Origin: Acidobacteriaceae bacterium
GTDB taxonomy: Bacteria; Acidobacteriota; Terriglobia; Terriglobales; Acidobacteriaceae
Reading direction: 5' to 3'
DNA length: 53,598 nt
Assembly (NCBI GenBank): GCA_003131315.1
Contig: PKUV01000003.1
Location: 1-53,598 of the forward strand
Positions 52,004 to 53,598 of this stretch are shown piece by piece. The notes beneath the pieces were generated by a model. It searched no databases and was not told the origin of the DNA. It saw only the letters and a program-made list of their open reading frames with translations. Each line of letters opens with the position of its first letter. The first letter of the stretch is position 1. The position numbers and the translations under genes are program-made.

Positions 52004-52302
52004 CACAGTACCTCTACGCGGGGGATGAGCTGTTTGGCCGCGTCATAGCGCAGCTTGTAGCGTTCGGACCTCGCCAGGATGCGAAGGAACGCCGGATCGC
52101 TGTTCGTGACCCAATGCCCGAAGGCAAAACCGCCGATGAACACAGCGATCCCCGCCAGGATGGAATTGAAAAGATTGAAGGCCCCCACCGCGCCCACGCA
52201 GACGAAGTAGAACAAAGTGCGCTCCACGCCTAAGTAGGTGAGAGGCTTATGCAGGCTCTTGAACACCCGATTTGTTCGATGTTTTTGTGTTTTGTCTGCC
52301 AT
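52003..52302 (-). CDS. virB3: VirB3/TrbD-like conjugation protein
   Basis: A 99-aa inner-membrane protein: basic start (MADKTQKHRTNRVFKSLHKP), one or two helices (LFYFVCVGAVGAFNLFNSILAGIAVFIGGFAFGHW) and a C-terminal tail DPAFLRILARSERYKLRYDA, the layout and length of VirB3. The gene sits between the pilin and ATPase genes as in T4SS operons. GAGGGGC precedes the ATG at 52302; its stop overlaps the ATPase start. Confidence 0.85.
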   Translation of the reverse strand: MADKTQKHRTNRVFKSLHKPLTYLGVERTLFYFVCVGAVGAFNLFNSILAGIAVFIGGFAFGHWVTNSDPAFLRILARSERYKLRYDAAKQLIPRVEVL

Positions 52303-52361
52303 AAGCCCCTCGCCTAACAAAGCGTGTTGGTGAAATGGGTCGTAGGTAGCTGGGAAGGGCG

Positions 52362-52703
52362 CTAAACGCCCCAGAGCCAACTCAGGACATTGACGGCGAG
52401 AACGGCAATGCCCGTTCCGGCGGCAACTCCGGCGAGTGCTTTCTTGGCGCCGGGTTCGCCGTGGGCGAAGCCGTAGCCGCCGATCACGATGGCAACCAGA
52501 CTGGCAACCTTGGCAATCGTGCCGGTGAAAAGGCTTTGGATGGCGGTAAACCCGGTGTCGAATGGTGACCCGCCCTGCGCCAGCGCGGTCACAGGCATGA
52601 GAAAAAGCAGGGTCAGAACAGCCGCGGTTGGACGCGCCCACTTCGACCGAAGAAGGGGCTGGACTGGGTGAATAAGATGAATTTGGAACCAACGTGATGA
52701 CAT
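52362..52703 (-). CDS. virB2: VirB2/TrbC-like conjugative pilin
   Basis: Predicted 113-aa pilin precursor: long basic/hydrophobic leader to AVLTLLFLMPVTALAQ, a short loop, then two helices (IAKVASLVAIVIGGYGFAHG and ALAGVAAGTGIAVLAVNVL) ending WLWGV. The GYGFAHGE(P)GAKK turn is typical of TrbC. It would form the conjugative pilus. GGAGGCG precedes the ATG. First gene of a leftward virB2-B3-B4 set; nothing else of the system is present in the window. Confidence 0.88.
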   Translation of the reverse strand: MSSRWFQIHLIHPVQPLLRSKWARPTAAVLTLLFLMPVTALAQGGSPFDTGFTAIQSLFTGTIAKVASLVAIVIGGYGFAHGEPGAKKALAGVAAGTGIAVLAVNVLSWLWGV

Positions 52704-53236
52704 CTGCGCCTCCAGGAGCAGCTAAAATCTGCTGCGTGTGGCGCAAAACTAACCGCACTCAAGTTCGCTGTCCAATGAAAGTTCGGGAGTCTGTTATTCC
52801 CTGGGGGACTAATAGCCGTTTGTGCTTATGGTTTAGCGGACAAGCTCATATGCGAGGTAGAAAGACAAAATTTCCATCCGGTTGGTAACGAAGTACATAG
52901 GCAATGTAGTTTCGTTAGTTCTTCGCTCGTCCACAACCCCTCTAAACGCTTCGCTGAAATGCTCTGACTGGTATCGGAATCTGCGGGACAAGGCCGAGAA
53001 AAGATGGGCTGCCACTGCTGCATCAAGACCTTTTGGCATTAATGTTGAATTGTTGTCGTTTCCGCAAGTCTCGTTATTTCAACAAACTAAACCTCCACGA
53101 ATCCCTCCGGCCAGAAAAAGTCGAAGAAATTTGTCAGTTGCGGAAAGTTATTAGTCGCTGAAGGAATAACACGTTCCCGAAAATTCATTAGACAGGGCGG
53201 CAGAAATGAAGCAGGTTGGGAAAGATTGTCGGTTGC
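52704..53236. other. gene-poor divergent region
   Basis: About 530 bp. Overlapping frames on both strands near 52830-53150 show no domain, signal or ribosome site I trust, so I leave them out. AT content rises here. Confidence 0.4.
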
Positions 53237-53288
53237 ACACGGACTCGACCAGCCGAAAACGGCATTGGTCGGTTCGGAACCTCCGTGT
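53237..53288 (+). promoter_or_regulatory. branched hairpin before the HTH gene
   Basis: Outer stem ACACGGA (53237-53243) pairs with TCCGTGT (53282-53288). Inside are hairpin CGACCA-g-CCG-AAAA-CGG-cat-TGGTCG (53246-53271) and a small GTT-CGG-AAC (53272-53280). It ends 21 bp before the start codon. May be a leader RNA or, as DNA, a site for a dimeric protein. Confidence 0.45.
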
Positions 53289-53309
53289 CCGGCCCGACAG
53301 AGGACTAGA

Positions 53310-53598
53310 ATGTCGATCCAGCCCAGTCGGATTGCTCGACCGCAATCCCCGCACCTGATCCGTGAAGCCCCAATCGAGTCAGCATCAGACCCAGCCCTGA
53401 TGTCCCATGTCTCGTCTTCAAACGATCAAGTCGGAGCTGTTACGCCACAGAATCTAGCCAAGCCAGTTGAGACAGTTGTCGATTCGAACGTCCATTTTGA
53501 GTCGTTGCTCGACAGCGAAGAGGCAGGGCGGTTTCTACGCATTCACCCGGCGACGGTGAAGCGATTGGCCCGTAGTGGTCGTCTCCCTGGATTTCGCA
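53310..53598 (+). CDS. HTH excisionase-like protein, cut by the window edge
   Basis: An open frame from ATG at 53310 to the end of the window (96 codons seen). After a disordered Ser/Pro-rich front it reads FESLLDSEEAGRFLRIHPAT and VKRLARSGRLPGFR, the winged HTH of the excisionase/DNA-binding family that recognises island ends or regulates excision. GAGGA precedes the ATG at 8 bases; an in-frame ATG at 53400 is the alternative start. The C-terminus is outside the window. Confidence 0.75.
   Translation, partial: MSIQPSRIARPQSPHLIREAPIESASDPALMSHVSSSNDQVGAVTPQNLAKPVETVVDSNVHFESLLDSEEAGRFLRIHPATVKRLARSGRLPGFR

Noticed and set aside
52826-53154. Overlapping frames of 66-90 aa between virB2 and the HTH gene
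   Set aside because: Two strands compete, none has a ribosome site, domain or membrane pattern.

Overview
The window reads as a GC-rich Acidobacteriota chromosome segment, probably a soil lineage. The inference rests on gene content: an Oar-type TonB receptor with an N-terminal carboxypeptidase-regulatory domain, an ECF sigma factor placed directly upstream of a membrane Ser/Thr kinase with a long TPR tail, BACON-like secreted repeat proteins, and many very small stress-type genes. No rRNA gene, complete tRNA gene or CRISPR array is visible.

Layout. (1) 0.3-8.2 kb: a secreted repeat protein, then a sigma factor/kinase operon and a small OB-like protein. (2) 8.4-10.0 kb: a tyrosine integrase with a folded leader, followed by a tRNA-Asp 3' half and a tRNA-Met anticodon-arm scar. 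(3) 10.3-16.6 kb: CoA-disulfide reductase/rhodanese, a CDF-like transporter, a zinc phospholipase C-like protein, a PAP2 phosphatase and a secreted unknown. (4) 16.9-17.2 kb: a second tRNA-Met scar consisting of the tRNA 3' half plus a group I intron-like RNA. (5) 17.2-37.7 kb: an accessory block with a YHS protein, an IS5-type element inside a doxX-like remnant, a cupin cassette between direct repeats, a phosphoesterase and lipid kinase pair, an MgtA-type ATPase, and a long run of small regulators and stress-type proteins (receiver, BON, Crp/Fnr, CsbD, AI-2E, PRC-barrel and several tiny membrane peptides). (6) 37.9-38.2 kb: a third tRNA-Met 3' half with intron. (7) 38.5-50.3 kb: a carbohydrate locus bounded by two inverted copies of one 135-bp promoter/leader. 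It holds a deleted TonB gene, a GH36-like alpha-galactosidase, a DeoR regulator, and an opposing TonB receptor, glycosidase-like and DUF4380-like operon. (8) 50.5-53.6 kb: conjugation genes virB2, virB3 and a virB4 cut at its Walker A motif, then the start of an HTH gene that runs off the window.

How it fits together. The repeated tRNA 3' halves, all in one orientation with CCA to the left, suggest successive integrations at tRNA genes, with the present window lying in the resulting stack. The most unusual point is that two of the tRNA-Met scars carry the 3' exon together with a roughly 255-nt RNA that has group IC3-like core motifs and paired base changes between copies, while the tRNA 5' half is absent from both. 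The carbohydrate locus looks like one catabolic unit in which one of two sister receptor genes has collapsed to promoter plus tail.
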